Positions 24,119 to 32,425 of a stretch of DNA of 34,889 nucleotides are shown here, in pieces. The notes beneath the pieces were generated by a model that saw only the letters and a program-made list of their open reading frames with translations, ran no database searches and was not told the origin of the DNA. Made by a program: the position numbers and the translations under genes. The number at the start of each line of letters is the position of its first letter. Position 1 is the first letter of the stretch. This stretch comes from JAISGQ01 sp964500965 (GTDB lineage Bacteria; Bacillota; Clostridia; Oscillospirales; Acutalibacteraceae): contig CAZCQZ010000020.1 in the NCBI GenBank assembly GCA_964500965.1, forward strand, positions 1 to 34,889, in the 5' to 3' direction.

Positions 24119-25498
24119 ATGAAACGTATTATCGGCACAAAAGCCGCAAAGCTCGGCGTAATAGCGGTGCTGCTTACCTGTTTGCTTTTATCGGGCTGCA
24201 ACAGTTGCGCGATGATGGCAAGTCTGCACAAGGGCGAAAGTGTCGGTCTTGTGCTTGATTCTCTCGGCAGAGATATTTTCGGTGAACACGACCAGACGGT
24301 CATGGAGCTTACTTTGTCAATGCCGACCAGCGCATACTATGAATCGGTATCGGGAAAAACCAGCTACAGCAGTCTGACTACCGACGAACAGCGCGAAGCT
24401 TACGAGGCAATGGAGCGCTCTGTTTTCCGTTTCACAAACGAGGGCGGCGGCGAAAGGGGCGTATGCCAGCTTGAACGGGCGTATATTCCGCGCCTTACCA
24501 GTGCCGAGATATACATGGTAAAGGAAGCGGTTTACTGCGACCACCCCGAAGCATTCTGGCTCTCTCGCAATTATTCCCTGGATTTCAATTTCAAGGACGG
24601 CTATTTTATTATTCTCTATTCGCTCTATTCCTACGAGGACGCCGTGGTTATGGCACGGGGACTTGAAAATGCGGTGTCGGCGTATTTGATTGACATGCCG
24701 CGTAATCTGAGCGAATACGAAAGAGAGCTTTATATTCACGACCGACTGGTGTCCGAATGCGAATACGATTACACCGTTTATGAGGAAAATTCAAGGAATC
24801 ACACCGTTTCCTGCGCATACGGCGCGCTGGTAAACCACAGTGCCGCCTGCGTCGGCTACACCACGGCAACAAAGCTGCTGCTCAACTGCGTGGGGATAGA
24901 GAGCTATGCGGTTCACGGCTTTTCCGATGATTATGCCCACGTTTGGCTGCTGGTCAAAATAGAGGGCGGCTGGTATCATCTGGACGTAACCTGGGACGAC
25001 CCGATTTTAAGCGAACCGTCCTCACTGATACAGCACACATATTTTAACATCACCGATGAAATGATAGCGGAATCACACGAGCTGTGCGAAAATTTCGATG
25101 CGCTGACAGAGGAACGTATACTGTCGGGAGCCGCCGGTGCACGTTTTTACAACTTCGACATGCCGAAAGCGGACTCTCTTGATTACAATTACTTCATTCA
25201 GGAGGCTTTGCTGATACCGACTCTCAGCGATGATTCCGTAGAGCTTATAGCCGATGAGATTGTCGGGCTGCTCGAAAACGGCGAAACCGAAATGAACATA
25301 CGCTTCAGCTCCGAATTTGAGGCACTTGCGGCAAACGACTGGCTTATGTCAGGCGGAAATGCCCTGCGCAAAGCGATGGAGACTGCCGATAAAAAATCGT
25401 CTGTCGGAATAGATAAATATGTTGTGACCAGCTACACAGAGCATGATATAAAATATCTGCGGCGCGTTTATGTGGTGCAGATTATAACAGAGAATTGA
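24119..25498 (+). CDS. Lipoprotein with transglutaminase-like (cysteine protease fold) domain
   Basis: A 459-aa exported lipoprotein with lipobox LSGC (Cys27). The central transglutaminase-like domain (about 195-300) shows the triad Cys244 in HSAACVGYTTA, His274 in DDYAHVWLLV and Asp289 in WYHLDVTWDD. The family in Bacillota acts mostly as surface proteases or cross-linking enzymes. The C-terminal 150 residues are unclassified. CGGAGGG precedes the ATG; it follows dut by 24 bp. The substrate is unknown, though a location next to division and wall genes makes an envelope protein plausible. Confidence 0.88.
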   Translation: MKRIIGTKAAKLGVIAVLLTCLLLSGCNSCAMMASLHKGESVGLVLDSLGRDIFGEHDQTVMELTLSMPTSAYYESVSGKTSYSSLTTDEQREAYEAMERSVFRFTNEGGGERGVCQLERAYIPRLTSAEIYMVKEAVYCDHPEAFWLSRNYSLDFNFKDGYFIILYSLYSYEDAVVMARGLENAVSAYLIDMPRNLSEYERELYIHDRLVSECEYDYTVYEENSRNHTVSCAYGALVNHSAACVGYTTATKLLLNCVGIESYAVHGFSDDYAHVWLLVKIEGGWYHLDVTWDDPILSEPSSLIQHTYFNITDEMIAESHELCENFDALTEERILSGAAGARFYNFDMPKADSLDYNYFIQEALLIPTLSDDSVELIADEIVGLLENGETEMNIRFSSEFEALAANDWLMSGGNALRKAMETADKKSSVGIDKYVVTSYTEHDIKYLRRVYVVQIITEN

Positions 25499-25541
25499 TA
25501 ATCGGAGTGCGGACATTTCGTCTCGCAAACGGCGGATTTCG

Positions 25542-25570
25542 CGGGAGCTGTGCTTCCGGTTCCGCTCCCG
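25542..25570. other. Hairpin between the transglutaminase-like gene and maf
   Basis: CGGGAGC (25542-25548) and GCTCCCG (25564-25570) pair over seven bases around a 15-base loop, followed by TTAAAAAG. There is no T run, so it is probably not a full terminator. It may protect or attenuate the transcript. Confidence 0.4.
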
Positions 25571-25612
25571 TTAAAAAGAGGATACAGTACGGAAGAAAGG
25601 AAATCAGATAAA

Positions 25613-26185
25613 ATGAAGGTTGTACTTGCGGCGGATTCCGGAAAATGTACAGATGCGTTGCTGAGAATGGGTATTGAAGCATCGGTGGTAAATCCTAATA
25701 TGGACGAAACCCTTGTGACCGGCAAGCGGTTGCCGCCTATGGAGGTTGCCCGTGCTCTTGCCGCGCAGAAAGCGGTAACGGTGCTTAAATATTATCCCTC
25801 CAGCACCGTTCTCGGACTTGATACGGTAATATGTCTTGAGGGCGAGCTTTTCGGATACCCCAAAAACAGAGATGATGCAAAGCGTATGCTCATGCGTCTT
25901 TCGGGCAAGGTTCACGAGGTGCATACCGGCGTTCATCTGGTCAGCGATTACATTCAGATAGCCTTTTCCGCAAAAACCACAGTGCAGATGACCGCCTATA
26001 CCGAAGCGGAAATAGACGCTTACCTGTCCTCCACGGAGGAATATCTCACCTGTCCCGGAGCTTATGACATCGGCGGATTCGCTTCTGTCTTTGTCGAAAG
26101 GGTAAACGGTGATATTAACAGCTGTCGCGGATTACCCGTGTGTGAGCTTCGCAGGCAGCTTCGCAGTCACGGCATTCGCATATAG
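25613..26185 (+). CDS. Divergent Maf-family nucleotide pyrophosphatase-like protein
   Basis: A 190-aa protein of the Maf/HAM1 fold, normally a pyrophosphatase acting on dTTP, UTP or modified nucleotides. GLDTVICLEGELFGYPKNRDDAKRMLMRLSG (68-98) and the C-terminal GAYDIGGFASVFVERVNG and GLPVCELRRQL blocks are clear. Asp70 and Lys53 are kept. However, the N-terminal SxSPRR motif reads ADSGKC (7-12), the GKP lysine is Tyr82, and the Gln of the YxIQG motif is Gly154. Activity may be altered or lost. GAAAGGAAAT precedes the ATG at 25613; a frame reaching to 25550 lacks a ribosome site. Position just before mreB is typical for maf. Confidence 0.82.
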   Translation: MKVVLAADSGKCTDALLRMGIEASVVNPNMDETLVTGKRLPPMEVARALAAQKAVTVLKYYPSSTVLGLDTVICLEGELFGYPKNRDDAKRMLMRLSGKVHEVHTGVHLVSDYIQIAFSAKTTVQMTAYTEAEIDAYLSSTEEYLTCPGAYDIGGFASVFVERVNGDINSCRGLPVCELRRQLRSHGIRI

Positions 26186-26232
26186 TTCTCAAAAAATTAA
26201 CATCTTGGGCACATTCTGTAACAATTTCGATG

Positions 26233-26261
26233 TTGTGTATTATGTAAAACTATGATAAAAT
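26233..26261 (+). promoter_or_regulatory. Candidate mreB promoter
   Basis: TTGTGT (26233-26238) and TAAAAT (26256-26261) are 17 bases apart, in an A/T-rich 136-bp gap between maf and mreB. The -10 is one base from consensus; the -35 matches at three positions. Confidence 0.5.
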
Positions 26262-26321
26262 CAACTATTGCAAAGGGAATCTGATTTCACAGGCTGAGCC
26301 TGCAAAGAAAGGATAAGATTT

Positions 26322-27332
26322 ATGAATTTTCTTGCCAGAGATATAGGAATTGACCTCGGAACAGCGAACACCCTCGTATATATAAAGGGTAAAGGTATCG
26401 TCATGCGCGAGCCGTCCGTTGTTGCCGTTGACATAAGAACAGATACGGTTCTTGCCGTGGGCGCACAGGCTAAGGATATGATCGGTCGTACTCCCGGCTC
26501 TATCGTTGCGGTACGTCCCTTAAAGGACGGCGTTATCGCGGACTTTGATATTACCGCAACCATGCTAAAATATTTCATTAAAAAGGCGGTCAAAACCAAC
26601 CTGTTCTCCCGTCCGAGGGTCGTTATCTGCATACCCTCAGGCGTTACCGAGGTTGAAAGACGAGCTGTCGAGGACGCCACAAAGCAGGCCGGCGGCGGCG
26701 ATGTTGACCTTATCGAGGAGCCTATGGCGGCGGCAATCGGCGCAGGTCTGCCCGTTGCCGAGGCTACCGGCTCTATGGTCGTTGACATCGGCGGCGGCAC
26801 CAGTGAAGTTGCCGTTATCTCTCTGGGCGACATAGTTACCGCTTGTTCGGTACGTGTTGCAGGCGATAAGTTTGACGAGGCTATCGTTTCCTATGTCAAG
26901 AAAAAATACAATCTTCTCATCGGTGAAAGAACCGCCGAAGAAATAAAGGTCAAAATCGGCTCGGCATTCCCCTACGAAAACGAGGAGGGTATGGTTATAA
27001 AGGGCCGAAACCTTGTTGACGGTCTGCCGAAAAACGTTGTTATTTCCGCAGCCGAGGTGCGCGAAGCTCTTGCAGACCCCCTTTCGAGCATTATTGATGC
27101 AATCAAGGTAACTCTTGAAAAAACTCCCCCCGAACTTTCCGCCGATATTATCGACCACGGCATTATGCTTACCGGCGGCGGCGCACTGCTTCGCGGCTTT
27201 GATAAGCTTGTGGCTCAGGAAACCGGAATGCCCGTACACATTGCCGAAAGACCCCTTGACTGCGTTGTTGACGGAACAGGCAAGCGACTTGACATTATAA
27301 TGCCCAATTCCTACTGGAGAGCAAGAAACTGA
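26322..27332 (+). CDS. mreB: Rod-shape determining protein MreB (actin homologue)
   Basis: A 336-aa bacterial actin that organises the elongation machinery under the membrane. The phosphate-1 loop is GIDLGTANTLVY, phosphate-2 VVDIGGGTSEVAVISLG, and the adenosine motif LTGGGALLRGFDKL. Length is standard. AAAGGA precedes the ATG. It is followed by mreC, mreD and a class B PBP. Confidence 0.97.
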   Translation: MNFLARDIGIDLGTANTLVYIKGKGIVMREPSVVAVDIRTDTVLAVGAQAKDMIGRTPGSIVAVRPLKDGVIADFDITATMLKYFIKKAVKTNLFSRPRVVICIPSGVTEVERRAVEDATKQAGGGDVDLIEEPMAAAIGAGLPVAEATGSMVVDIGGGTSEVAVISLGDIVTACSVRVAGDKFDEAIVSYVKKKYNLLIGERTAEEIKVKIGSAFPYENEEGMVIKGRNLVDGLPKNVVISAAEVREALADPLSSIIDAIKVTLEKTPPELSADIIDHGIMLTGGGALLRGFDKLVAQETGMPVHIAERPLDCVVDGTGKRLDIIMPNSYWRARN

Positions 27333-27351
27333 TTCGCACAAAACAAAAATG

Positions 27352-27377
27352 TTGCCGCAAGGGACACCTTGCGGCAA
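27352..27377. other. Perfect 11-bp hairpin between mreB and mreC
   Basis: TTGCCGCAAGG (27352-27362) and CCTTGCGGCAA (27367-27377) form eleven perfect pairs with a GACA loop. No T run follows, so it is unlikely to stop transcription fully. It could stabilise the mreB 3' end or lower mreC expression relative to mreB. It sits 20 bp after the mreB stop and 29 bp before the mreC start. Confidence 0.8.
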
Positions 27378-27405
27378 TCTGATATTATTTACAGGTGGTG
27401 TAGCC

Positions 27406-28296
27406 GTGAAAGAAATATTTAAGGGCAGAAGCTTTAAAATACTTATTGCCGTACTGCTGGTTTTGCTGGGCGTAATGATGTACGCCGCTTCCCGTTCCAC
27501 CGAGCAGAGCTTTGCGGCATCTCTTGCTTCCTATATAACAAGACCGATTCAAAAGCTCAGTGCCCTTGTTTCAAGCGGCATCGGCGGCTTTACCGACCAG
27601 TTTGAGGATATTGACGAGGTACGCGCCGAAAACGAGCTGCTTGAAAAAAAGTGTCGCGAGCTTGAAGCGCAGATGGTAGATTACGAATCCATCAAGGCGG
27701 AAAACGAGGAGCTTCGCGCCATAAGCGGCATCAGTGAACGTAATCCGGACTACACCTTTGAAATGGCAACTGTCATTTCCCGTGATTCAACCGACACCTT
27801 TAATACCTTTATAATAGATAAGGGCACACGGCACGGCGTTGCGCTGTACGACCCGGTCATAACCGCAGACGGACTTGTGGGCTATGTTTCTCAGATTGGA
27901 CCCATTTCCTCAAAAGTAACCACCATTATCGACTCCGCCAGCAGTGTCGGTGCTGTTGACAGCAGCACCCGTGACGGCGGTGTGCTCATCGGTGATTTGG
28001 AGCTTGCTTCTCAGGGCTACGCAAAGCTTGCCTATCTTGCCCGTGACTGTGACGTAACAACCGGCGACATTGTTGTCACCAGCGGATTAGGCGGAATATT
28101 CCCCAAAAATCTCATAATCGGTGAGGTTGTGGAGATAAAGCCCGAACCTCAGGACATTTCACTTTACGCCATAGTCGAGCCTGCTGCGGACATAAGCGGC
28201 TGTACTACTGTCTTTGTGATAACCGATTTTGACGGTCAGGGCGCAGTTGTGGACGGCGAGCTGAATCTTTTCCCCGATGACGACGGTGAGGAATGA
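27406..28296 (+). CDS. mreC: Rod-shape determining protein MreC
   Basis: A 296-aa single-pass membrane protein that scaffolds the elongasome outside the membrane. It has an N-terminal helix (about 11-27), a coiled coil (about 67-108) and the two beta-barrel MreC core with TVISRDSTDTFNTFIIDKGTRHGV and VTSGLGGIFPKNLIIGEV. The start is GTG at 27406, supported by AGGTGGT six bases upstream. The open frame extends back to 27349, but that part overlaps the hairpin and has no ribosome site. Confidence 0.93.
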   Translation: MKEIFKGRSFKILIAVLLVLLGVMMYAASRSTEQSFAASLASYITRPIQKLSALVSSGIGGFTDQFEDIDEVRAENELLEKKCRELEAQMVDYESIKAENEELRAISGISERNPDYTFEMATVISRDSTDTFNTFIIDKGTRHGVALYDPVITADGLVGYVSQIGPISSKVTTIIDSASSVGAVDSSTRDGGVLIGDLELASQGYAKLAYLARDCDVTTGDIVVTSGLGGIFPKNLIIGEVVEIKPEPQDISLYAIVEPAADISGCTTVFVITDFDGQGAVVDGELNLFPDDDGEE

Positions 28297-28336
28297 CGTG
28301 GCAAGTCACTTATTGATACTGTAAAGGAGTGACCCG

Positions 28337-28855
28337 ATGAAAAAGCTGCTCGGCAGGGTGAGAATAAAGTGGGCTGTATATATTCTTGAGCTGATAATCG
28401 TATTCGTAATTCAGAACACACCGAATCTTATCCCCACGTTTTTAAACACAAAGCCCATGCTGCTTATGATTTTTGCCGTGAGCATCACCATGTTTGAGGG
28501 CGAAAGCAGAGGTCTGTGGATTGGTCTTATCGCCGGACTGCTGCTTGATTTGGGCAGCTCAACGGTATTCGGATTTTACGCTATTCTGACCACTGTAATC
28601 TGCTATTTCTGCGGCATTCTTGTGGTCTATCTCATGAGGAACAACCTCGTTACCTCCGTGGTGCTTGCCGCCGCTTCCGTGCTTGTTGTGGGATTGTTTC
28701 AATGGTTTTTCGAGTTTGCTCTGTGGGGCAACAGCGGCACATGGTATTTTCTGTACGGAATCCTGTTGCCCAGAACCGTTTATTCAACACTGCTCATGCC
28801 GCTGGCGTTTTACTTCAACCGCGCCATCGCCACGCATCTTGAGGACGATGAATAG
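28337..28855 (+). CDS. mreD: Rod-shape determining protein MreD
   Basis: A 172-aa membrane protein with about five hydrophobic helices. Its size, position directly after mreC, and pattern (GLIAGLLLDLGSSTVFGFYAI) identify MreD, the membrane component of the elongation complex. AAAGGAG precedes the ATG. Confidence 0.88.
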   Translation: MKKLLGRVRIKWAVYILELIIVFVIQNTPNLIPTFLNTKPMLLMIFAVSITMFEGESRGLWIGLIAGLLLDLGSSTVFGFYAILTTVICYFCGILVVYLMRNNLVTSVVLAAASVLVVGLFQWFFEFALWGNSGTWYFLYGILLPRTVYSTLLMPLAFYFNRAIATHLEDDE

Positions 28856-28908
28856 CAGACTTATTCAATTTTTAAGTTGCTGTTCGCGCAATTTTCACAC
28901 ATGTAAAT

Positions 28909-28914
28909 TATAAT
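28909..28914 (+). promoter_or_regulatory. Possible -10 box upstream of the PBP gene
   Basis: A perfect TATAAT occurs in the 87-bp gap after mreD, but no acceptable -35 lies 16-18 bases before it. It might support internal initiation; the evidence is weak. Confidence 0.25.
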
Positions 28915-28942
28915 CAACATATTCCCGAAAGGAGGTTGCTTT

Positions 28943-31015
28943 GTGGAAGACGAAAAGAAAATAAGCCGACGGATATATATTATGATTTCCGTAATTCTCT
29001 TAATAATCTCCGTTTATTCCGTGGTGCTTATGAAGCTTCAGGTGCAGCAGGGCGAATATTACCGCACACAGGCAGTCAAGCAGACGGCAACCTCAATTTC
29101 CGTCACTGCCGCAAGAGGCGAAATTGTTGACCGCTACGGACGGGCTATCGTTCAAAATCGGCTTGGTTACGCCATTGTATTTAACCGCGCCGAAATGGAA
29201 GTCGGCACCGAAAACGAAATAATATGGCGGCTTTGCACTCTGCTGACGCAGCAGGGCGAGGAATGGAACGACAATACGCCCCTTTATGTTGACGAATACG
29301 GCACAGCCTCATACCCTCCGGAGGAGGAGCAGACCACAAAGGTCAAAAGCTACATTTCAAATATGCAGACCGAATTGATGCTTCAATCCTATGCAACGGC
29401 TCAAAACTGTTATGACACAATGATTACCGATTATGAGCTTGAAAACGTATCCCCGGAGGTTGCCAGAATAATCATGGGCGTGCGTCTTGAAATGGAGCTT
29501 GCCTCTTTCTCAAGCGCCTATCCCTATACCTACGCATCTGACATTTCTCTGGAAACAATGCAGATAATCAAAGAAAATTCAAGCCTTTTCAAGGGCGTTG
29601 AAATAAATGTCGTGCCCATAAGAGAATATGCCGACGGCACCATCGCACCTCATATTATAGGAAACATAGGACCTATTTACGCCGAAGAATATGAGGAGCT
29701 TAAAAAGAGCGGCTACAAAATGACCGACTATGTAGGTAAATTCGGTATTGAAAAGAACTACGAAAGCTATTTGAAAGGCACAGACGGCGTTAAAAAGGTA
29801 CAGAGGGACGAAAACGGCGACATCATTTACGAGGAATTTACCAAAGACGCCGTTCCCGGAAACACCATTGTCCTGACCATTGATTCGGAGCTTCAAAAGC
29901 GTGCACAGAAAGCTCTTGAAAAATGCATCAAATCCATTGCAAAATCAGGTGCCGCAACCGCTAAAAAATATGACGGTGAGGACGCCGATTCCGGCGCGAT
30001 TGTTGTTATGAACGTGCAGACCTTTGAGGTGCTTGCACTGGTAACATATCCCTCCTACGACCTGACAACCTATTCCGAAGATTATGACGACCTCCTTAAA
30101 GAGCCGGGAAAACCCCTTTACAACCGCGCCCTTAACGGCACCTACGCTCCCGGTTCGACCTTTAAGGTTGCAACTGCACTTGCCGGACTTGAGGAGGGCA
30201 TCATCACAACAAAAACCACCTTTAACTGCAACAGAGTGTTTACTCACAGTGAGTACAATCTGAAAATGAAGTGCCTCGGCGCACACGGCTCAATTAACGT
30301 TACCACCGCGCTGTCGAAATCCTGCAACATATTCTTCTACAATGTAGGTGAACAGCTCGGAATAACAAAGCTGAACGACTACTGCCGTCAGCTCGGATTC
30401 GGCTCGGCAACCGGTGTCGGACTGGGCGAATCCACCGGAACTCTTGCCGGTCGTGAGGAACGCGAATCCCGTGAGGAGGGCTGGTATTACGCCGATACCC
30501 TACAGGCGGCTATCGGTCAGAGTGACAACCGCTTTACGCCTATCCAGCTCTGCGCATACATGGCAACCGTGGCAAACGGCGGCACACGTTATGAAGCGCG
30601 AATCATTAAAACCATAAAGAGCTACGACTATACCAAAACAATAGTTGAGGACACATCGGATAATCCGAAAATTCTGAACAACCTGAACGTTTCCGAGCAA
30701 AACCTTGCCAACGTTAAAAAGGGTCTGCTTTCGGTTACTCAGGAGGGTACTGCATCTGCGGCGTTCTCCAACTATAAAATGCAGGTCGGCGGCAAGACCG
30801 GTACAGCGGATACTTTGAAAACCGTCACCGCAAACGCAATATTTATCGCCTTTGCACCGTACAATACTCCCGAAATTGCGATATGTATAATCGGTGAAAA
30901 GTGCGGTCACGGCAGTGCCATGACCGGTGTTGCCCGTGAGATTTTCAACTACTATTTCTACGCCGAGAAAACCGACGGCTATGAAAATATTTCCGACGGT
31001 CAGCTTATAGTATAA
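28943..31015 (+). CDS. mrdA: Class B penicillin-binding protein (PBP2, elongation transpeptidase)
   Basis: A 690-aa transpeptidase that cross-links peptidoglycan during elongation. One N-terminal helix (about 11-30) is followed by the dimerisation region with ARGEIVDRYGRAI and a transpeptidase domain with the catalytic Ser405 in GSTFK, SxN motif Ser460-Asn462 and KTG 618-620. The start is GTG at 28943, with AAAGGAGG upstream. Placement after mreBCD supports the elongasome role rather than a division PBP. No rodA is in the window. Confidence 0.93.
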   Translation: MEDEKKISRRIYIMISVILLIISVYSVVLMKLQVQQGEYYRTQAVKQTATSISVTAARGEIVDRYGRAIVQNRLGYAIVFNRAEMEVGTENEIIWRLCTLLTQQGEEWNDNTPLYVDEYGTASYPPEEEQTTKVKSYISNMQTELMLQSYATAQNCYDTMITDYELENVSPEVARIIMGVRLEMELASFSSAYPYTYASDISLETMQIIKENSSLFKGVEINVVPIREYADGTIAPHIIGNIGPIYAEEYEELKKSGYKMTDYVGKFGIEKNYESYLKGTDGVKKVQRDENGDIIYEEFTKDAVPGNTIVLTIDSELQKRAQKALEKCIKSIAKSGAATAKKYDGEDADSGAIVVMNVQTFEVLALVTYPSYDLTTYSEDYDDLLKEPGKPLYNRALNGTYAPGSTFKVATALAGLEEGIITTKTTFNCNRVFTHSEYNLKMKCLGAHGSINVTTALSKSCNIFFYNVGEQLGITKLNDYCRQLGFGSATGVGLGESTGTLAGREERESREEGWYYADTLQAAIGQSDNRFTPIQLCAYMATVANGGTRYEARIIKTIKSYDYTKTIVEDTSDNPKILNNLNVSEQNLANVKKGLLSVTQEGTASAAFSNYKMQVGGKTGTADTLKTVTANAIFIAFAPYNTPEIAICIIGEKCGHGSAMTGVAREIFNYYFYAEKTDGYENISDGQLIV

Positions 31016-31025
31016 TTCACTTAAT

Positions 31026-31059
31026 CGCGGCTGTAAAAACGTGAGTTTTTACAGCCGCG
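31026..31059. terminator. Shared hairpin terminator between convergent genes
   Basis: Bases 31026-31040 and 31045-31059 pair perfectly over 15 bp with a GTGA loop. The top of the stem is A5/T5, and TTGTCTATTT follows on the plus strand. It sits between the PBP gene (plus) and the TetR gene (minus) and can serve both. Confidence 0.8.
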
Positions 31060-31067
31060 TTGTCTAT

Positions 31068-31634
31068 TTAATTGTGCTTGCCGAAAGCCGGTAACAAAAA
31101 TGAAAACTGCTTTTTGAGAATATCCATAAGCTCCTCCGCCGTCTCTTTCCGTCCGCCTTCCAGCCATGCTTTCAAAACGCTTACGGTCACTCCGGTGCGA
31201 ATCGCCATAAAGTACCGGGCGTTTCTTTCGTCCATATTCGGAAGCGCACCGTATGACCGCTCCAGTGCTTCTGCGTTTTTCATGTGACAGGCATAAATTA
31301 TGTCCTGTCGGTTGATGTCGATAAGCAGCTTCAGAATATCGCTGTGACTTGTCCAATACGAAAAATAGCCGTACATCAAATCCGCTTCATCGGGCTTTTC
31401 GACCGTTTTCGCAAAATTAAGTGCTTCGCGAAAGCACAGGTCGCACCTCCAGTAAAGAATGTCCGCCAGATTATCGAAGCAACGGTAAATCGTTGTCCTC
31501 GCCACACCGGAGGCTTTCTGCACATCTGTTACGGAAACGCGGTCAAACGGTTTCCTTTTGAGACACCGCAAAAGACCGTCGTATATGGAATCCGCAGATT
31601 GTGCGGAACGCTTATCATTGCTGATGTGATACAT
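31068..31634 (-). CDS. TetR-family transcriptional regulator
   Basis: A 188-aa repressor-type protein. The N-terminal helix-turn-helix (about 33-60) reads VSVTDVQKASGVARTTIYRCFDNLADIL, which is typical of TetR. The C-terminal ligand domain is helical and not classified. Its ATG lies 20 bases inside the end of the upstream HXXEE gene, with AAGGAG eight bases before it, so the two are one operon. It probably represses the promoters at 32351-32403. Confidence 0.92.
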   Translation of the reverse strand: MYHISNDKRSAQSADSIYDGLLRCLKRKPFDRVSVTDVQKASGVARTTIYRCFDNLADILYWRCDLCFREALNFAKTVEKPDEADLMYGYFSYWTSHSDILKLLIDINRQDIIYACHMKNAEALERSYGALPNMDERNARYFMAIRTGVTVSVLKAWLEGGRKETAEELMDILKKQFSFLLPAFGKHN

Positions 31635-32301
31635 TTTCCCGTCTCCTTATATATTTATCCAAATAGCCGTCACCCCAGGTGTAGGCATAAGGCGTTGCTT
31701 CGCTTTTGAACAGCTTTTCCGGCATTTTCAGCGAAAGCGCACCCAACATCACGCCGCATAAAACAGCAAGGATAAATTCAAAAGCAGTAGGTGCAAACTG
31801 TGTAAAAAATGAAACGTTAATCCCGATTGCCACGGGAATATATCCCAACAGCACAGTAACCATACCGGGGCTGTAAATTGTCCGCTTTCCGTATTCTCCA
31901 AATTGCCTCAAAAGATAAACACCGCCTTTAAAGTGACCGATTATCTCAGTACAGCAAAGGAACAACTGCATAACACAGAAAAACGGCGTTGCTCCTGCAA
32001 GCAGTACCGCACAGCCAAACATGACACCGATAAGATTCGTAAACATGTCGCTCATCTGATTCATGGGATAGCGGTCGGGCTTATCCGACTTTGCCATTAA
32101 GTTGTACATGGTATGAAATCCGCCGGGAACATGCCATTCCTCCAATACGTGGAGCGGCAGTAATACAGTCGCGACAGCAAACAGCTTTTGCTGTAAGCAC
32201 CAATCATTCCATCTGCAAATCGCTATGCCGACAATTACACCGCCAATTAAAATTATAAAATACAGCCACATCGAAAGCCATATTTTGCCGATTCTTTTCA
32301 T
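31615..32301 (-). CDS. HXXEE-domain membrane protein A
   Basis: A 228-aa protein with about six membrane helices. The defining motif H51-V-L-E54-E55 lies at the end of the second helix, followed by a PGGFH motif. Later conserved blocks are RYPMNQMSDMFTN and FGEYGKRTIYSPGMVT. The HXXEE family has no established function; the conserved His and Glu suggest metal or proton handling within the membrane. AGGAGGG precedes the ATG. It is a paralogue of the divergently transcribed gene at 32426. Confidence 0.87.
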   Translation of the reverse strand: MKRIGKIWLSMWLYFIILIGGVIVGIAICRWNDWCLQQKLFAVATVLLPLHVLEEWHVPGGFHTMYNLMAKSDKPDRYPMNQMSDMFTNLIGVMFGCAVLLAGATPFFCVMQLFLCCTEIIGHFKGGVYLLRQFGEYGKRTIYSPGMVTVLLGYIPVAIGINVSFFTQFAPTAFEFILAVLCGVMLGALSLKMPEKLFKSEATPYAYTWGDGYLDKYIRRRENVSHQQ

Positions 32302-32350
32302 ATCAGCCCTCCTGTTGTTTCGCTACAATTTTCAGTATAATGTAGCGTTT

Positions 32351-32403
32351 GTTTTCAAACTATTGTATCACATCTCTGTTTTCGATACAATAGTATCGAA
32401 AAC
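32351..32403. promoter_or_regulatory. Two superimposed mirror-image promoters with TetR-type operators
   Basis: Plus strand: -35 TTGTAT (32363-32368), 17 bases, -10 TACAAT (32386-32391), serving HXXEE B. Minus strand: -35 TTGTAT (32390-32385), 17 bases, -10 TACAAT (32367-32362), serving HXXEE A and tetR. The two boxes occupy the same bases. A perfect palindrome GTTTTCGATAC-AATA-GTATCGAAAAC covers 32378-32403, and a degenerate second copy (GTTTTCAAACTATTGTATC) is at 32351-32369. These are the best operator candidates for the TetR protein. A third, smaller inverted repeat (CGCTACA/TGTAGCG) lies nearer HXXEE A. Confidence 0.7.
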
Positions 32404-32425
32404 ATTTTTTAAAGGAGAAGATTTC

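Noticed and set aside
26637..27500. Minus-strand open frame of 287 codons opposite mreB
   Set aside because: mreB is unmistakable on the plus strand, and this frame crosses the mreB-mreC hairpin.
32225..32425. N-terminal extension of HXXEE B
   Set aside because: It overlaps the divergent operators and the start of HXXEE A. The paralogue aligns from the ATG at 32426 without gaps.
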